Shown here: positions 18,317 through 30,301 of the stretch, piece by piece
Layout: each line of letters starts with the position of its first letter
Numbering within the stretch: position 1 is the stretch's first letter
DNA from: Metabacillus kandeliae
Lineage (GTDB): Bacteria; Bacillota; Bacilli; Bacillales; Bacillaceae
NCBI RefSeq assembly: GCF_021166585.1
Contig: NZ_JAJOZE010000013.1
Coordinates: 34,652-98,651, forward strand
Direction of reading: 5' to 3'
DNA: 64,000 bases
Position numbers and translations under genes: made by a program
Notes under the pieces: model-generated
Database searches by the model: none
What the model saw: only the letters and a program-made list of their open reading frames with translations
Told to the model about the DNA's origin: nothing

Positions 18317-18362
18317 AAACCGGCATTTGGCTTAATGTAAATTAGCCATATGCCGGTTTTAG
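18317..18362 (+). terminator. Terminator of lytH
   Basis: A long stem beginning AACCGGCAT and ending ATGCCGGTTTT, followed by a T run. Confidence 0.85.
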
Positions 18363-18405
18363 GTTTTTAATGCTAGCCCCTCACTATAGCAGGAGCGCAA
18401 AATTC

Positions 18406-18555
18406 ATTTTTGCAAAGAGAAAAACGAATTTTCACCATTGGCCCTTCTCCATATTCGCCGAACCAGACTTTATACTCACCGATCGAGAGCACATTTTCGC
18501 CAATGAGGCTCTCATATTCGCCAAAACTCCAGTTAATTTATCCAATGGCCGGTTT
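18406..18555. repeat. Short-period tandem array C (about 6-7 units, mostly 21 bp, core ATATTCGCCAA)
   Basis: Cores related to ATWTTCGCC begin near 18406 (weak), 18428, 18451, 18472, 18493, 18514 and 18535; the last four steps are exactly 21 bp. It lies between the lytH and yunB terminators, that is, between convergent genes. A short open frame crosses it, but there is no ribosome binding site and one step of 23 bp. Confidence 0.75.
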
Positions 18556-18561
18556 TAAAAA

Positions 18562-18600
18562 ACAACAGCAGGCATCCGGAATCCGGATGCCTGCTGTTAT
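18562..18600 (-). terminator. Terminator of yunB
   Basis: A 16-bp perfect stem AACAGCAGGCATCCGG / CCGGATGCCTGCTGTT directly after the stop codon, with T run on the minus strand. Confidence 0.92.
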
Positions 18601-19355
18601 TACTTCCCGCCTCCCGGCATCTCAATAGCCGGCGGTGAGCCTCCACCGCTGTTAAAGTACTCAGGAACATCTCCTTGCACTGCCTTAAGGATGACAGGAA
18701 CATTTGTCGTTACTGTAAACGGCTTCGTGGCAAATGGTATGACCGTTTCCACATCAACCTTTACACTGATGGAAATTTCAAATAGGGCGTTGTTGATGCC
18801 GTACTGCTTGACGTTTGTTTTGACGTCGGAAAATACATCCCCCATTACGTAAAAACGGACAGGGACCATTGGGCCAAGCCCGCCGAGGAGTGCATTATTT
18901 GTGGCCTGGCCGATTGGGATATACGAGACAATGCCGTTATTTTTCTGCCCGATTGTCACGCTGCCGGGCTTCCTGTTTTCAAGGCCTGCCATATTGCCTT
19001 TTTCTGCTTCACGCAAGTATTTTTGGATCTTTCCTGTAATGCCTGCCATCATCCTCGTGACATATTGGGAGTCAAAGCTCGTGTCTGTTACTTTTCCTGC
19101 TTTATCTCTTTTAACCTCTATGAGTTTAGTTGTATCGACATTCTTTTCCATTTCATCCTGGATCGCATTGTTAATAACAAGGCTCGCTATGCGTTTTGTT
19201 TCGATTTCAGCAATGCGCATCAGGGTTGGGCTGATTTCTTTATTGATGATGTAGAGTCCTGCAGCCGTTGATAATAGAAAGAAAACAAATGAGAGCAGAA
19301 GCACATAGCGAAAAGGCAGCGGCCCTTTTCTTTTCATGCGGCGGAATGATGCCAA
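18600..19355 (-). CDS. yunB: Sporulation protein YunB
   Basis: 251 residues. One N-terminal transmembrane helix (about residues 15-38) is followed by an extracytoplasmic domain. YunB is a sigma-E-dependent sporulation protein in B. subtilis. The TTG at 19355 is used because AAGGGGGG precedes it by seven bases; the ATG six codons later has no ribosome binding site. Product identity is by resemblance and gene order. Confidence 0.88.
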   Translation of the reverse strand: MASFRRMKRKGPLPFRYVLLLSFVFFLLSTAAGLYIINKEISPTLMRIAEIETKRIASLVINNAIQDEMEKNVDTTKLIEVKRDKAGKVTDTSFDSQYVTRMMAGITGKIQKYLREAEKGNMAGLENRKPGSVTIGQKNNGIVSYIPIGQATNNALLGGLGPMVPVRFYVMGDVFSDVKTNVKQYGINNALFEISISVKVDVETVIPFATKPFTVTTNVPVILKAVQGDVPEYFNSGGGSPPAIEMPGGGK

Positions 19356-19451
19356 AAGAAATCCCCCCTTACAAGCTATACATATGCTTGCAAAAGGGGG
19401 AATAGCAGATGTTTTTCATAACTTTCATTTTTACGGGCCGCCGATTAACAG

Positions 19452-19763
19452 TTAAGGCGCTGCTGCCATCTTTGCCAGAGCGTCTGTCCCTTTCATTCCC
19501 GGCACAATGCCGAGTGTTTCGGCTTCTTTTGTGACGGATTCAAGCGGCGCCTCCAGCAGCTCTTGAATGGTCCTGACGCTGACGGCTCTTCCTGCAATGA
19601 TTCTGCGGCTTCCGAGCCGCTCATTGAGGAGGGCAACATCAAGAGCTCCGCAGGCAATATAACCTTTATCATTTGCAACTGCCATAAAGTTTGTTTTTGG
19701 CAGCTGGACTGAAACAGCAGTAAACATCGTTCCGTTAATAACTACAGGCTCCATAGTGATCAT
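19452..19763 (-). CDS. yunC: YunC family protein (DUF1805)
   Basis: 103 residues of the DUF1805/YunC family (motif PKTNFMAVANDKGYIACGALDV). Biochemical role is not known. ATG 19763 lies ten bases after GAGGGGAG; an upstream in-frame ATG at 19787 has no better support. It follows yunD by 49 bp and is probably cotranscribed. Confidence 0.9.
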   Translation of the reverse strand: MITMEPVVINGTMFTAVSVQLPKTNFMAVANDKGYIACGALDVALLNERLGSRRIIAGRAVSVRTIQELLEAPLESVTKEAETLGIVPGMKGTDALAKMAAAP

Positions 19764-19812
19764 ATGTCTGCAGCTCCCCTCTCCCATTACTTTATGAGAG
19801 GGGGCAAACTCA

Positions 19813-21207
19813 TTATGAAGATTGTTTTGAAACTTTTTTCAGCTTCCAGGCAAGCAGGTCTCTCAGAAATTCAGGCATGAAAAAGCGTTTTTTCTTCGCT
19901 CTTCCGATTTCGGGATATAACGGACCGAGCGTGTACATGTCAACCGTTGCAACAGCATAGACTCTCTCAGGATCCAGAGGCTTTCCGCAAGCCATAATGG
20001 ATTTTACATGGCGCTCTCCATCCTCAAGAACTTCTGTTTCAACCTCGATGCCGCTGAACACCATTTTCCCCATAATTTTGCCCCTGAAGCCAAGTCCTTT
20101 CAATTTCAGTTCTTCCATATCCTTTGAAATCGCCTGCAGGATGACTTCTCTTATCACCTGGCCTTTTAATTCAACTTTGCATGGGTTGATCGGATGCGGA
20201 CAAATTCTGTGCAGGTCGCCGATTGTAACAGGACCTTCCGGAAGCGGTTCAAGCAGCATCCCGGCATTAACCATAGCCACTTCCCCACCACACCACTCCT
20301 TCAGTGCATCAGCAAGGAGTGTTCCAAGAGGAGAATCATCGAACCAATCAAGCGTGAGCTCTTCTTTTACAAATGCTGCTGGCTGATCCAGAGTTTTCGC
20401 ACTTTCAGCAGCAAAAGCCTGAAGTTCTGCTTCCGTTTTTTCGTCATTTTCTTCCTCTTCCATCAGCCAGACAGATGCTGTTTCATTGATCTTCCCTTTG
20501 TCTGCATCCAATTCCACATGCCCTACATATCGGCCGTATTTTCCTGCCCCGCAAAGAAGCGTATTGGAGACACGGCGCCCTTTTTCCAGAAGGTGGTGGG
20601 TGTGGGAGCCGAGAATCAGATCAATTTCAGGAAAACGGGCTGCGATGGCTTCATCGTCCGTGATGCCGACGTGGGAAAGAAGGATAATGTATTCTGCCTT
20701 TCCCTTTACCTCCTGAAGCACTTCCTTCAGGCTTTCAAAAGGGTCTTTCAGCTGCCAGCCGAGCATCCGGTAGAATTCTTCATAAAAAACCGTAACCCCA
20801 AGAACGGCAGCTGTTATTCCTGTTTTGCCAAGCTCAATAAGCTCATAAGGCTTTGCCCACTTTGGCCTGCTCCCATTGAGATCATATAAATTAGATAAAA
20901 TGACAGGAAATTCTGCCTCGTCATACAAAGAATCAAGCGCATCATGAGGAAGGGTAATTCCTTCATTGTTTCCAATTGTCGCTGCATCAAAATGAAGCTC
21001 ATTTAAGCATTTAATATTAATTTTTCCAAGACTTGCCTCTGTAAGCGGATGGAACCTGTCAGTATGATCGCCAATATCAAATACATAGTAAGCTTCGCCC
21101 GCAAGATCATGTTCTTTTTTTCTCCGATTTAAAAAACTGGCGATTTTCGGCCAGTTTTCAAAATGGCTGTGCAAGTCATTAACATGATAAATATGAACCT
21201 TTTCCAT
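19813..21207 (-). CDS. yunD: 5'-nucleotidase family metallophosphoesterase
   Basis: 464 residues. The N-terminal calcineurin-like phosphoesterase domain shows NDLHSHFE, DIGDHTDR, GNNE and LGSHTHH metal motifs. The C-terminal half is a 5'-nucleotidase C domain. No signal peptide is apparent, so unlike UshA it is probably cytoplasmic. Likely hydrolyses nucleotides or related phosphoesters; exact substrate unknown. First gene of a yunD-yunC unit. Confidence 0.92.
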   Translation of the reverse strand: MEKVHIYHVNDLHSHFENWPKIASFLNRRKKEHDLAGEAYYVFDIGDHTDRFHPLTEASLGKINIKCLNELHFDAATIGNNEGITLPHDALDSLYDEAEFPVILSNLYDLNGSRPKWAKPYELIELGKTGITAAVLGVTVFYEEFYRMLGWQLKDPFESLKEVLQEVKGKAEYIILLSHVGITDDEAIAARFPEIDLILGSHTHHLLEKGRRVSNTLLCGAGKYGRYVGHVELDADKGKINETASVWLMEEEENDEKTEAELQAFAAESAKTLDQPAAFVKEELTLDWFDDSPLGTLLADALKEWCGGEVAMVNAGMLLEPLPEGPVTIGDLHRICPHPINPCKVELKGQVIREVILQAISKDMEELKLKGLGFRGKIMGKMVFSGIEVETEVLEDGERHVKSIMACGKPLDPERVYAVATVDMYTLGPLYPEIGRAKKKRFFMPEFLRDLLAWKLKKVSKQSS

Positions 21208-21238
21208 TGGGAATGTCTCTCCTTATCCGTGCACTTCC

Positions 21239-22057
21239 TTATAGTAAACCTTGGTAAATCAGCCTTGCCCCTACCAGTATAAGGACTAATCTCAGCAGAT
21301 TTACGACTGTTTTGCTTTCAAGCCTCATGTTCAGAAGAGCTCCCGCTTTGCCTCCGTACCATGCCCCAGGTATAAGAGCGAGAGCATATAACCAGTTAAT
21401 ATTTCCGAAAATAATATGAGTCACAGAGCTGGTTATGGAAGACAGGAAAATAATCAGCATAGATGTAGCTACCGCAACGTGCGGCGGAAACACAAAAAAG
21501 ATGATCATAGCAGGAACCATTAACGAGCCTCCGCCTATTCCGAAAAGCCCGCCGAAAAAACCCACAGCGAAGGCAATCAAGATGCCGATCACAGGCTGAA
21601 AGGAATAGGTGTGCACCTGTCCTTTTTCATCTGTGTAGGTCCTTGCAATGCCGCTGGAAGATTGATTTAACGGCTTAATTTTATCCTTCAGGAACAGGAC
21701 AATCGAAACAAAGATCATGAAAATTCCGAACCATAGGGAAAAGGAAGCAAGGTTAAATTCCTTATTCACATAAGCCCCGATTATGCTCCCAGGTCCGCTG
21801 CCAATAAAGAAAATCAGACCGCTTTTGTAGTCCGTCATTTTCTTTTTCATATAGGTAAGAGTAGATGAAAGCCCTGTGAAAATAATGACAATTAAGGAGG
21901 TCCCTACAGCAACCTGCGGGTTTATTCCTGTAAAAAGAGAGGACCCTGCTGATAAGAAAAGCAGGGCAGGCACGATAATAATGCCGCCTCCAAGGCCCAC
22001 AAGACTTCCGATTGTCCCGGCAAAAAATCCGAGGATGATAAGCAAAATGTACTCCAT
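21239..22057 (-). CDS. yunE: TauE/SafE family membrane transporter
   Basis: 272 residues with about eight predicted transmembrane helices. The glycine-rich repeats GSLVGLGGGIIIVPALL and GGLFGIGGGSLMVPAMI appear once in each half, as in sulfite exporter TauE/SafE proteins. Substrate unknown, likely a sulfur anion or organic acid. Lies upstream of yunD in the same direction with a gap of about 30 bp. Confidence 0.92.
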   Translation of the reverse strand: MEYILLIILGFFAGTIGSLVGLGGGIIIVPALLFLSAGSSLFTGINPQVAVGTSLIVIIFTGLSSTLTYMKKKMTDYKSGLIFFIGSGPGSIIGAYVNKEFNLASFSLWFGIFMIFVSIVLFLKDKIKPLNQSSSGIARTYTDEKGQVHTYSFQPVIGILIAFAVGFFGGLFGIGGGSLMVPAMIIFFVFPPHVAVATSMLIIFLSSITSSVTHIIFGNINWLYALALIPGAWYGGKAGALLNMRLESKTVVNLLRLVLILVGARLIYQGLL

Positions 22058-22085
22058 AACTTCCCTCTCTCATACATGCAAAATG

Positions 22086-22937
22086 CTAATTGAATAAATC
22101 AAGCTGGCGCGGTGCAAGGCCTTCATAGGAAATATCCATTAAGTCCAGAAGCATTTTGGCATTTCCCGATGCGTCACCGCCTGAATTGTTGTTAAAAACA
22201 AGATAAATATCTTTTGTTGATTTTTGCAGAGCGAGAAGCTTTTCCTTCCACTCCAGAAGCTCTGCTTCGTTATATTTATATAAATAGCGGATCTCCCGCC
22301 ATTCCTTCCCTTTTACAGGCTTTTTCCAGCCATGCACATTTCGTCCATGCATCCTGATAAGGGTTTTATCAGGATCTGTTGCTTCAAGTACTGCAGGAAT
22401 GGAGCCCTCTCCAGCCTGAGGCTCGTCACAGATGCTGTGAATCCACCCATCTTCCTTCATATATTCCAGGGTCTTTTCATAAAATTCCCCTTGGAACCAA
22501 GTTCTATTTCGAAATTCAAGTGCACACGGAATATCACCCATTTGCTTCCTGCACCATCTTAAATACGTCACATTTTCTTTCGTGCAATCAAACCAGGGCG
22601 GAAACTGGAACAGCACCATTGTCAGCTTGCCGGACTCACGAAAATGAGTCAGCGATTTTTTGAAAGCCTCAAACATTTCTTCCTTGCTGTCAAATGGAAT
22701 TTCTCCGCGCTGGTGGCCTGTCATTCCCTGATACGCTTTTACAATAAAATGAAAATTCTCAGGTGTATCGTTTGTCCACTTTTTCATATTTCTTTCCGGC
22801 TGAACCGCATAAAAGCTGGCGTCCACTTCAACAACTGGAAAATGAGCCGCATATTCTTTCAGCTTTTCAGAAGCTGGAAGCCCGTCACGGTAAATCTCAT
22901 CATGATCTCCCCAGCCAGTTACTCCTATATAAATCAC
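22086..22937 (-). CDS. yunF: DUF72 domain protein YunF
   Basis: 283 residues with the DUF72 TIM-barrel-like domain (IGVTGWGDHDE, CALEFRNRTW, DIYLVFNNNSGGDASGNA). Function unknown. The GTG at 22937 (MIYIGVTGWGDH) is preferred because AGAGGTGA lies about six bases upstream; the GTG nine bases earlier overlaps that Shine-Dalgarno. It heads the yunF-yunE-yunD-yunC run. Confidence 0.9.
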   Translation of the reverse strand: MIYIGVTGWGDHDEIYRDGLPASEKLKEYAAHFPVVEVDASFYAVQPERNMKKWTNDTPENFHFIVKAYQGMTGHQRGEIPFDSKEEMFEAFKKSLTHFRESGKLTMVLFQFPPWFDCTKENVTYLRWCRKQMGDIPCALEFRNRTWFQGEFYEKTLEYMKEDGWIHSICDEPQAGEGSIPAVLEATDPDKTLIRMHGRNVHGWKKPVKGKEWREIRYLYKYNEAELLEWKEKLLALQKSTKDIYLVFNNNSGGDASGNAKMLLDLMDISYEGLAPRQLDLFN

Positions 22938-23064
22938 GGCACTCACCTCTCTCTATAGTTTATCATACAACAGCAGAATTCTGTTTTTACAGCAACTGTC
23001 CTAAATTATCAATAGAAAAAAAGGGAAGATATGTTATGATGAACAGGATAGAGGAGGTATGATG

Positions 23065-23727
23065 ATGAAAAAGTACCAAATGATTGGTGACATCTTATTT
23101 TATCTGGCTTTGCCCTATTTCATCTGGAAATTTGGACAAGAGCCGCTTGGAAACTACTATGCCATGCTGCTTTCTACGACTCCAGGCATCGTTTACACCA
23201 TTTTTCGCTTTTTTGCTGATAAACAGTTCAACGTCACCGGAGTATTTATCCTGGCAAGCATGAGCGTGACAACCATTATCGACCTACTCTCCCAATCCGC
23301 AGAGCGGATGCAGTGGAATAACGTATATACAGCCTTCGGATTCGGACTCTTCTGGATCATCACCATGATCATGAAAAAGCCTTTTGCCCTTTATCTAATG
23401 GCTGACATCTCAGCACTTCAGGGAATCGACAGAGAAAAGAGCAAAAAGCTGTACCGCAGTAAAAAACTGCTGCCTCTTTTCTATATGGTCAGCATTCTGT
23501 TTGCTGCAAGGAGCATGATCAGCGGCTTCCTGAGAGCCTATTTGATCAATACAATCGGGATCTCTCATTACGATAAGATTCTTTTTTATATGAAAGTCTA
23601 CGGATGGATTTTCGGCGCCATTATGGCTGTTGCTTTCGTCTATGTAGGCATGAAGATCAGCAATGAAATGGAAAAAGAAAATCCCGAACCTAAAATTGAA
23701 GGAAACGAAAACAGCTCGCCGGTTTGA
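23065..23727 (+). CDS. VC0807-like multi-pass membrane protein
   Basis: 220 residues with about six hydrophobic segments and a charged C-terminus. It resembles the VC0807 family of uncharacterised membrane proteins. Three consecutive ATGs begin at 23059; the third (23065) has the best distance from GAGGAGG. Divergent from yunF. The stop lies inside the following terminator. Confidence 0.75.
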   Translation: MKKYQMIGDILFYLALPYFIWKFGQEPLGNYYAMLLSTTPGIVYTIFRFFADKQFNVTGVFILASMSVTTIIDLLSQSAERMQWNNVYTAFGFGLFWIITMIMKKPFALYLMADISALQGIDREKSKKLYRSKKLLPLFYMVSILFAARSMISGFLRAYLINTIGISHYDKILFYMKVYGWIFGAIMAVAFVYVGMKISNEMEKENPEPKIEGNENSSPV

Positions 23728-23748
23728 TCGGCGGGCTGTTTTTTTTGA
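23710..23748 (+). terminator. Terminator of the VC0807-like gene
   Basis: Stem AACAGCTCGCCGG / TCGGCGGGCTGTT followed by eight Ts. The gene's stop codon is in the loop. Confidence 0.9.
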
Positions 23749-23912
23749 AAAGGGGGCAGACATAAGCCTTAAATTTCAGAAAGCAAAAATGAATTTATCC
23801 TACCCCCTAAAATTGGAGAAGCCCGTCTTAACGTTTATTGGTATCGTTCACGATCAGGATACGGATTAGCATTCTTATGTATAAAAAATAGGCCCGCATA
23901 AGAGAGCCGATT

Positions 23913-24116
23913 TTACAATTTATCTAAATCTCCATTTTTCTTGAAAGAGGCTAATTTATTATAAATAGCCCCAAGTAAACCAATTACCGCTCCCAGCAAA
24001 AGGGATATGATTAATAATCCTACAATGTAATTATTATCTAATATCGAATAAGCCGCAAAAAATAGGATAAAGCTTAAAAGCATCCCTAAGGAGACGCTTT
24101 TAATGATGGACTTCAC
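23913..24116 (-). CDS. Small two-helix membrane protein of unknown function
   Basis: 67 residues with two hydrophobic helices (about 7-27 and 31-52) and a charged tail (SFKKNGDLDKL). GTG start at 24116 with TTGGGGGA upstream. I do not recognise a family. Downstream, an imperfect hairpin near 23885-23915 may terminate it. Confidence 0.65.
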   Translation of the reverse strand: MKSIIKSVSLGMLLSFILFFAAYSILDNNYIVGLLIISLLLGAVIGLLGAIYNKLASFKKNGDLDKL

Positions 24117-24163
24117 TATTTTTCCCCCAAGTATATATGTGGATGGTCTTCCTTTGTCTTAAA

Positions 24164-24313
24164 TCAGTTATCGGTTTGTTCCAGCTTCTTTTTCAAATAC
24201 TCCGCACGTATTTTTTCAAGCTGCTGCTTTTTATCAAATTTGGCTGGCTTTTGTTTTTCATGATATTTTGCCACAGCTGCCTTGCCTTTGGTATCTAATT
24301 GATATTTCCCCAC
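24164..24313 (-). CDS. Short basic protein of 49 residues, function unknown
   Basis: A GTG at 24313 is preceded by AGGTGA at five-base spacing and opens a 49-codon frame ending in TGA. The product starts MGKYQLDTKGKAAVAKYHEK and is very rich in Lys and Glu, probably helical. The clean ribosome binding site and coding-like composition support it. It lies 47 bp upstream of the small membrane protein gene and may be cotranscribed with it. Confidence 0.65.
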   Translation of the reverse strand: MGKYQLDTKGKAAVAKYHEKQKPAKFDKKQQLEKIRAEYLKKKLEQTDN

Positions 24314-24410
24314 TTTGTTCACCTACTTTTCTTATCCTTTAAGAGAATCTGTTTAACAAATATAATATACCTTATTTTGCTGAAGTAAACCTTAATCTTG
24401 ATGTTCCTCT

Positions 24411-24447
24411 AAAAAAAGAAGAAGACGAACTTCAAAAGTTCGCCTCC
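24411..24447 (-). terminator. Terminator of the suf operon
   Basis: Stem GGCGAACTT / AAGTTCGTC with a short loop, followed on the minus strand by a T run; about 18 bp after sufB. Confidence 0.85.
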
Positions 24448-24464
24448 TACAGGGTTTTACTATC

Positions 24465-25862
24465 TTAACCGATTGAACCTTCCATTTCAAACTTAATCAA
24501 ACGGTTCATTTCAACGGCATATTCCATTGGCAGTTCTTTTGTGAACGGCTCGATGAAGCCCATGACGATCATTTCAGTTGCTTCTTCCTGTGAAATGCCG
24601 CGGCTCATCAGATAGAACAATTGCTCTTCAGATACTTTTGATACTTTTGCTTCATGCTCCAATGAAATGTTGTCGTTCAGAATTTCATTGTAAGGAATCG
24701 TATCAGAAGTTGATTTGTTATCCATAATCAATGTGTCGCACTCAATGTTGGAACGGGCGTTTTCAGCTTTGCGGCCGAAATGCACGATTCCGCGGTATGT
24801 TACTTTACCGCCTTGTTTAGAGATGGATTTAGACACAATTGTAGAGGATGTGTTTGGCGCCAGGTGAATCATTTTGGCTCCGGCATCCTGATGCTGGCCT
24901 TTGCCTGCCATGGCAATGGAAAGGGTCATGCCGCGCGCACCCTCGCCTTTCAGAATAACAGCCGGATATTTCATTGTCAGCTTGGAGCCGATGTTGCCGT
25001 CAATCCATTCCATTGTGGCATTTTCGTCACAAACCGCGCGTTTTGTCACGAGGTTGAAGACGTTGTTTGCCCAGTTCTGGATGGTAGTATAACGGCAGTA
25101 GCCGCCTTTTTTCACGGAGATTTCAACGACTGCGCTGTGAAGGGAATTTGTTGTGTACACAGGAGCTGTACAGCCTTCTACATAATGCACAGATGCGTCT
25201 TCGTCAACGATGATCAGCGTGCGTTCGAATTGGCCCATGTTTTCAGAGTTGATTCGGAAATACGCCTGCAGCGGAGTATCAACTTTAACGCCTTTCGGTA
25301 CATAGATGAAAGATCCGCCTGACCATACAGCAGAGTTCAATGCAGCGAACTTGTTGTCCGTCGGTGGAATGACTTTTCCCCAGTGCTCTTTAAAAATGTC
25401 TTCATTTTCGCGAAGAGCGCTGTCCGTGTCCTTGAAGACGATTCCCATTTCTTCAAGATCTTCTTTCATGTTGTGGTAAACAACCTCTGATTCATACTGG
25501 GCAGAAACACCTGCAAGGTATTTTTGCTCTGCTTCAGGAATTCCAAGTTTGTCAAAGGTTTGCTTGATTTCTTCCGGCACTTCATCCCATGATCTTTCAG
25601 ATTTCTCTGAAGGCTTCACGTAATAAGTGATTTCATCGAAATTGAGTGCAGCAAGGTCGCCGCCCCATTGAGGCATCGGCATATTGTAAAAGTGCTCTAA
25701 AGATTTCAGACGGAATTTAAGCATCCATTCAGGCTCTTGCTTCATACGGGAAATTTCTTCAACAATTTCCTGTGTTAAGCCGCGTTTTGAACGGAAGATG
25801 GAGACGTCTCTGTCAGAAAAGCCATATTTGTAATCGCCGATCTCCGGCATCTTTTTAGCCAT
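24465..25862 (-). CDS. sufB: Fe-S cluster scaffold subunit SufB
   Basis: 465 residues; core scaffold of the SufBCD complex, on which sulfur from SufS/SufU and iron are assembled into clusters. Contains the SufB/SufD right-handed beta-helix core and the conserved C-terminal region ([18 protein letters not shown]). Last gene of sufCDSUB; 60 bp after sufU. Confidence 0.97.
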   Translation of the reverse strand: MAKKMPEIGDYKYGFSDRDVSIFRSKRGLTQEIVEEISRMKQEPEWMLKFRLKSLEHFYNMPMPQWGGDLAALNFDEITYYVKPSEKSERSWDEVPEEIKQTFDKLGIPEAEQKYLAGVSAQYESEVVYHNMKEDLEEMGIVFKDTDSALRENEDIFKEHWGKVIPPTDNKFAALNSAVWSGGSFIYVPKGVKVDTPLQAYFRINSENMGQFERTLIIVDEDASVHYVEGCTAPVYTTNSLHSAVVEISVKKGGYCRYTTIQNWANNVFNLVTKRAVCDENATMEWIDGNIGSKLTMKYPAVILKGEGARGMTLSIAMAGKGQHQDAGAKMIHLAPNTSSTIVSKSISKQGGKVTYRGIVHFGRKAENARSNIECDTLIMDNKSTSDTIPYNEILNDNISLEHEAKVSKVSEEQLFYLMSRGISQEEATEMIVMGFIEPFTKELPMEYAVEMNRLIKFEMEGSIG

Positions 25863-25922
25863 TCATCTTCACTCCTTTATTGTAATGTACTGCTTTATCT
25901 TGAGCCATTGGCTGATTTAGTG

Positions 25923-28877
<2,955 letters not shown>

Positions 28878-28895
28878 AGTGAGTCCCCCTAACGC

Positions 28896-29681
28896 TTACG
28901 CTTCTTGTCCAACAGTTTCGTCTTCGATACCAAGCTCTTGCTTAATCCAGTCATAGCCTTCTGCCTCAAGACGCTTAGACAGCTCAGGTCCGCCTGATTT
29001 TACAATGCGGCCCTGCATCATAACATGCACTTGATCCGGTGTAATGTAGTTAAGAAGACGCTGATAGTGAGTGATAATCAGGCAGCCGAAATCTTCGCTC
29101 CGCATTTTATTGATTCCTTTTGACACAACCTTCAGAGCATCAATATCAAGGCCAGAGTCGATTTCATCAAGAATGGCAATTTTCGGCTGAATCATCATCA
29201 GCTGAAGAATTTCATTCCGTTTTTTCTCACCGCCAGAGAAGCCTTCGTTCAGATAGCGCTGAGCCATATCTGGATCCATTTCAAGGTATTCCATATTTTC
29301 ATCCATTTTGCGGATAAATTTCATCAGGGAAATTTCTTCGCCTTCCTCACGGCGGGCATTAATAGAAGAGCGAAGGAAATCGGCATTTGTTACTCCGCTG
29401 ATTTCACTTGGATACTGCATAGCAAGGAACAGGCCTGCACGTGCGCGCTCATCTACTTCCATTTCGAGAACGTCTTCACCGTCAAACGTAATGCTTCCTT
29501 GAGTGACTTCATACTTCGGGTGCCCCATGATTGCTGAAGACAGGGTGGATTTTCCGGTACCGTTTGGTCCCATGATCGCATGAAACTCACCGCTTTTTAT
29601 TTCAAGATTTACTCCCTTGAGTATTTCTTTTCCATCAATAGATACGTGTAAATCTTTAATGATAAGTGTTGAACCAGCCAT
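28896..29681 (-). CDS. sufC: Fe-S assembly ATPase SufC
   Basis: 261-residue ABC-type ATPase that powers the SufBCD scaffold. Walker A GPNGTGKST at 38-46, signature FSGGEKKRNE, Walker B IAILDEIDSGLD, and the switch His (ITHYQRLL) are all present. First gene of the operon; ATG preceded by TGGAGGT. Confidence 0.97.
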   Translation of the reverse strand: MAGSTLIIKDLHVSIDGKEILKGVNLEIKSGEFHAIMGPNGTGKSTLSSAIMGHPKYEVTQGSITFDGEDVLEMEVDERARAGLFLAMQYPSEISGVTNADFLRSSINARREEGEEISLMKFIRKMDENMEYLEMDPDMAQRYLNEGFSGGEKKRNEILQLMMIQPKIAILDEIDSGLDIDALKVVSKGINKMRSEDFGCLIITHYQRLLNYITPDQVHVMMQGRIVKSGGPELSKRLEAEGYDWIKQELGIEDETVGQEA

Positions 29682-29722
29682 AAAAAAATACCTCCATGAT
29701 CTTTTAAATTTGCCAAGATCTC

Positions 29723-29742
29723 ATTCTCATTTTATTCTCATT
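29723..29742 (-). promoter_or_regulatory. Candidate operator over the suf -10 box (AATGAGAAT direct repeats)
   Basis: On the minus strand AATGAGAAT occurs twice, starting 11 bp apart, with a further partial copy just downstream. The -10 box TAAAAT falls between and overlaps them. Placement suggests a repressor site; which protein binds is unknown. The sequence does not match the Fur inverted repeat well. Confidence 0.5.
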
Positions 29743-29757
29743 CTAATCTTATAACAA
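29729..29757 (-). promoter_or_regulatory. Sigma-A promoter of sufCDSUB
   Basis: TTGTTA (29752-29757) and TAAAAT (29729-29734) are separated by exactly 17 bp; the leader to sufC is about 40 nt. Confidence 0.7.
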
Positions 29758-29855
29758 ATTAAAAGTGAATACAACCGTTTCACAAGGCCGCAAAACAGGG
29801 CTCATTCCTTTATAGTATCATCTTGAAGAGGAGAATGAATCCCTTTTTTAACGCG

Positions 29856-29887
29856 AAAAGAACCGGTGTTTAACACCGGTTCTTTTC
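29856..29887 (-). terminator. Terminator of the small ORF at 29905-30102
   Basis: A perfect palindrome AGAACCGGTGTT / AACACCGGTTCT flanked by A and T runs. Confidence 0.88.
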
Positions 29888-29904
29888 GTATGGTTCATCT
29901 TCTG

Positions 29905-30102
29905 TTATCGGTGAACTTTTCGTTCTACTTCTGCAAGCACCTGCTGGCTTTTTTCAAAGTCTGCCTGCCGCTCTTTTTCTACCTTGAGGCGGCTGCCCAG
30001 CTTTCTGCTATATTCTTCGTAACCGATTCCGTGAGCCTGCTGCATCGCTTTTTCCATCTCCGCTGTGTAATCAAGGTGGAGCTTCTCCTGGTCAGAAATA
30101 AT
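29905..30102 (-). CDS. Small hydrophilic protein with unusual start (ATT) or internal ATG start
   Basis: The frame encodes about 65 Glu/Lys/Gln-rich residues (EKLHLDYTAEMEKAMQQAHG and GYEEYSRKLGSRLK) and ends at a TAA followed by a strong terminator. No ATG, GTG or TTG lies before codon 16. A good Shine-Dalgarno, AAAGGATGG, precedes two ATT codons at 30102 and 30099. If ATT is not used, the ATG at 30057 (50 residues) would start with almost no spacing to its GGAG. I do not recognise the family. Confidence 0.55.
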   Translation of the reverse strand: MISDQEKLHLDYTAEMEKAMQQAHGIGYEEYSRKLGSRLKVEKERQADFEKSQQVLAEVERKVHR

Positions 30103-30270
30103 GAATCCATCCTTTCGGTTTTATAAATACATAACCAATGATATCAAATAGAAAATTTCCATCAAACTCTGCAAGAAGCGATTTACCGCTGTACATTTCT
30201 TTGATACCCCATCTGCATCAGCAGAAAACCTTTAATCGGAGTAATCCTGCCATTTCCGTCTTTTTACAGC

Positions 30271-30298
30271 CAAAAACCCGGCATATGCCGGGTTTTTC
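30271..30298 (-). terminator. Terminator of yurZ
   Basis: Perfect stem AAACCCGGCAT / ATGCCGGGTTT with T run on the minus strand, just after the stop codon. Confidence 0.9.
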
Positions 30299-30301
30299 TG
30301 G

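Noticed and set aside
29720..29745. Fur box at the suf promoter
   Set aside because: The repeats are direct, not inverted, and do not fit TGATAATNATTATCA well.
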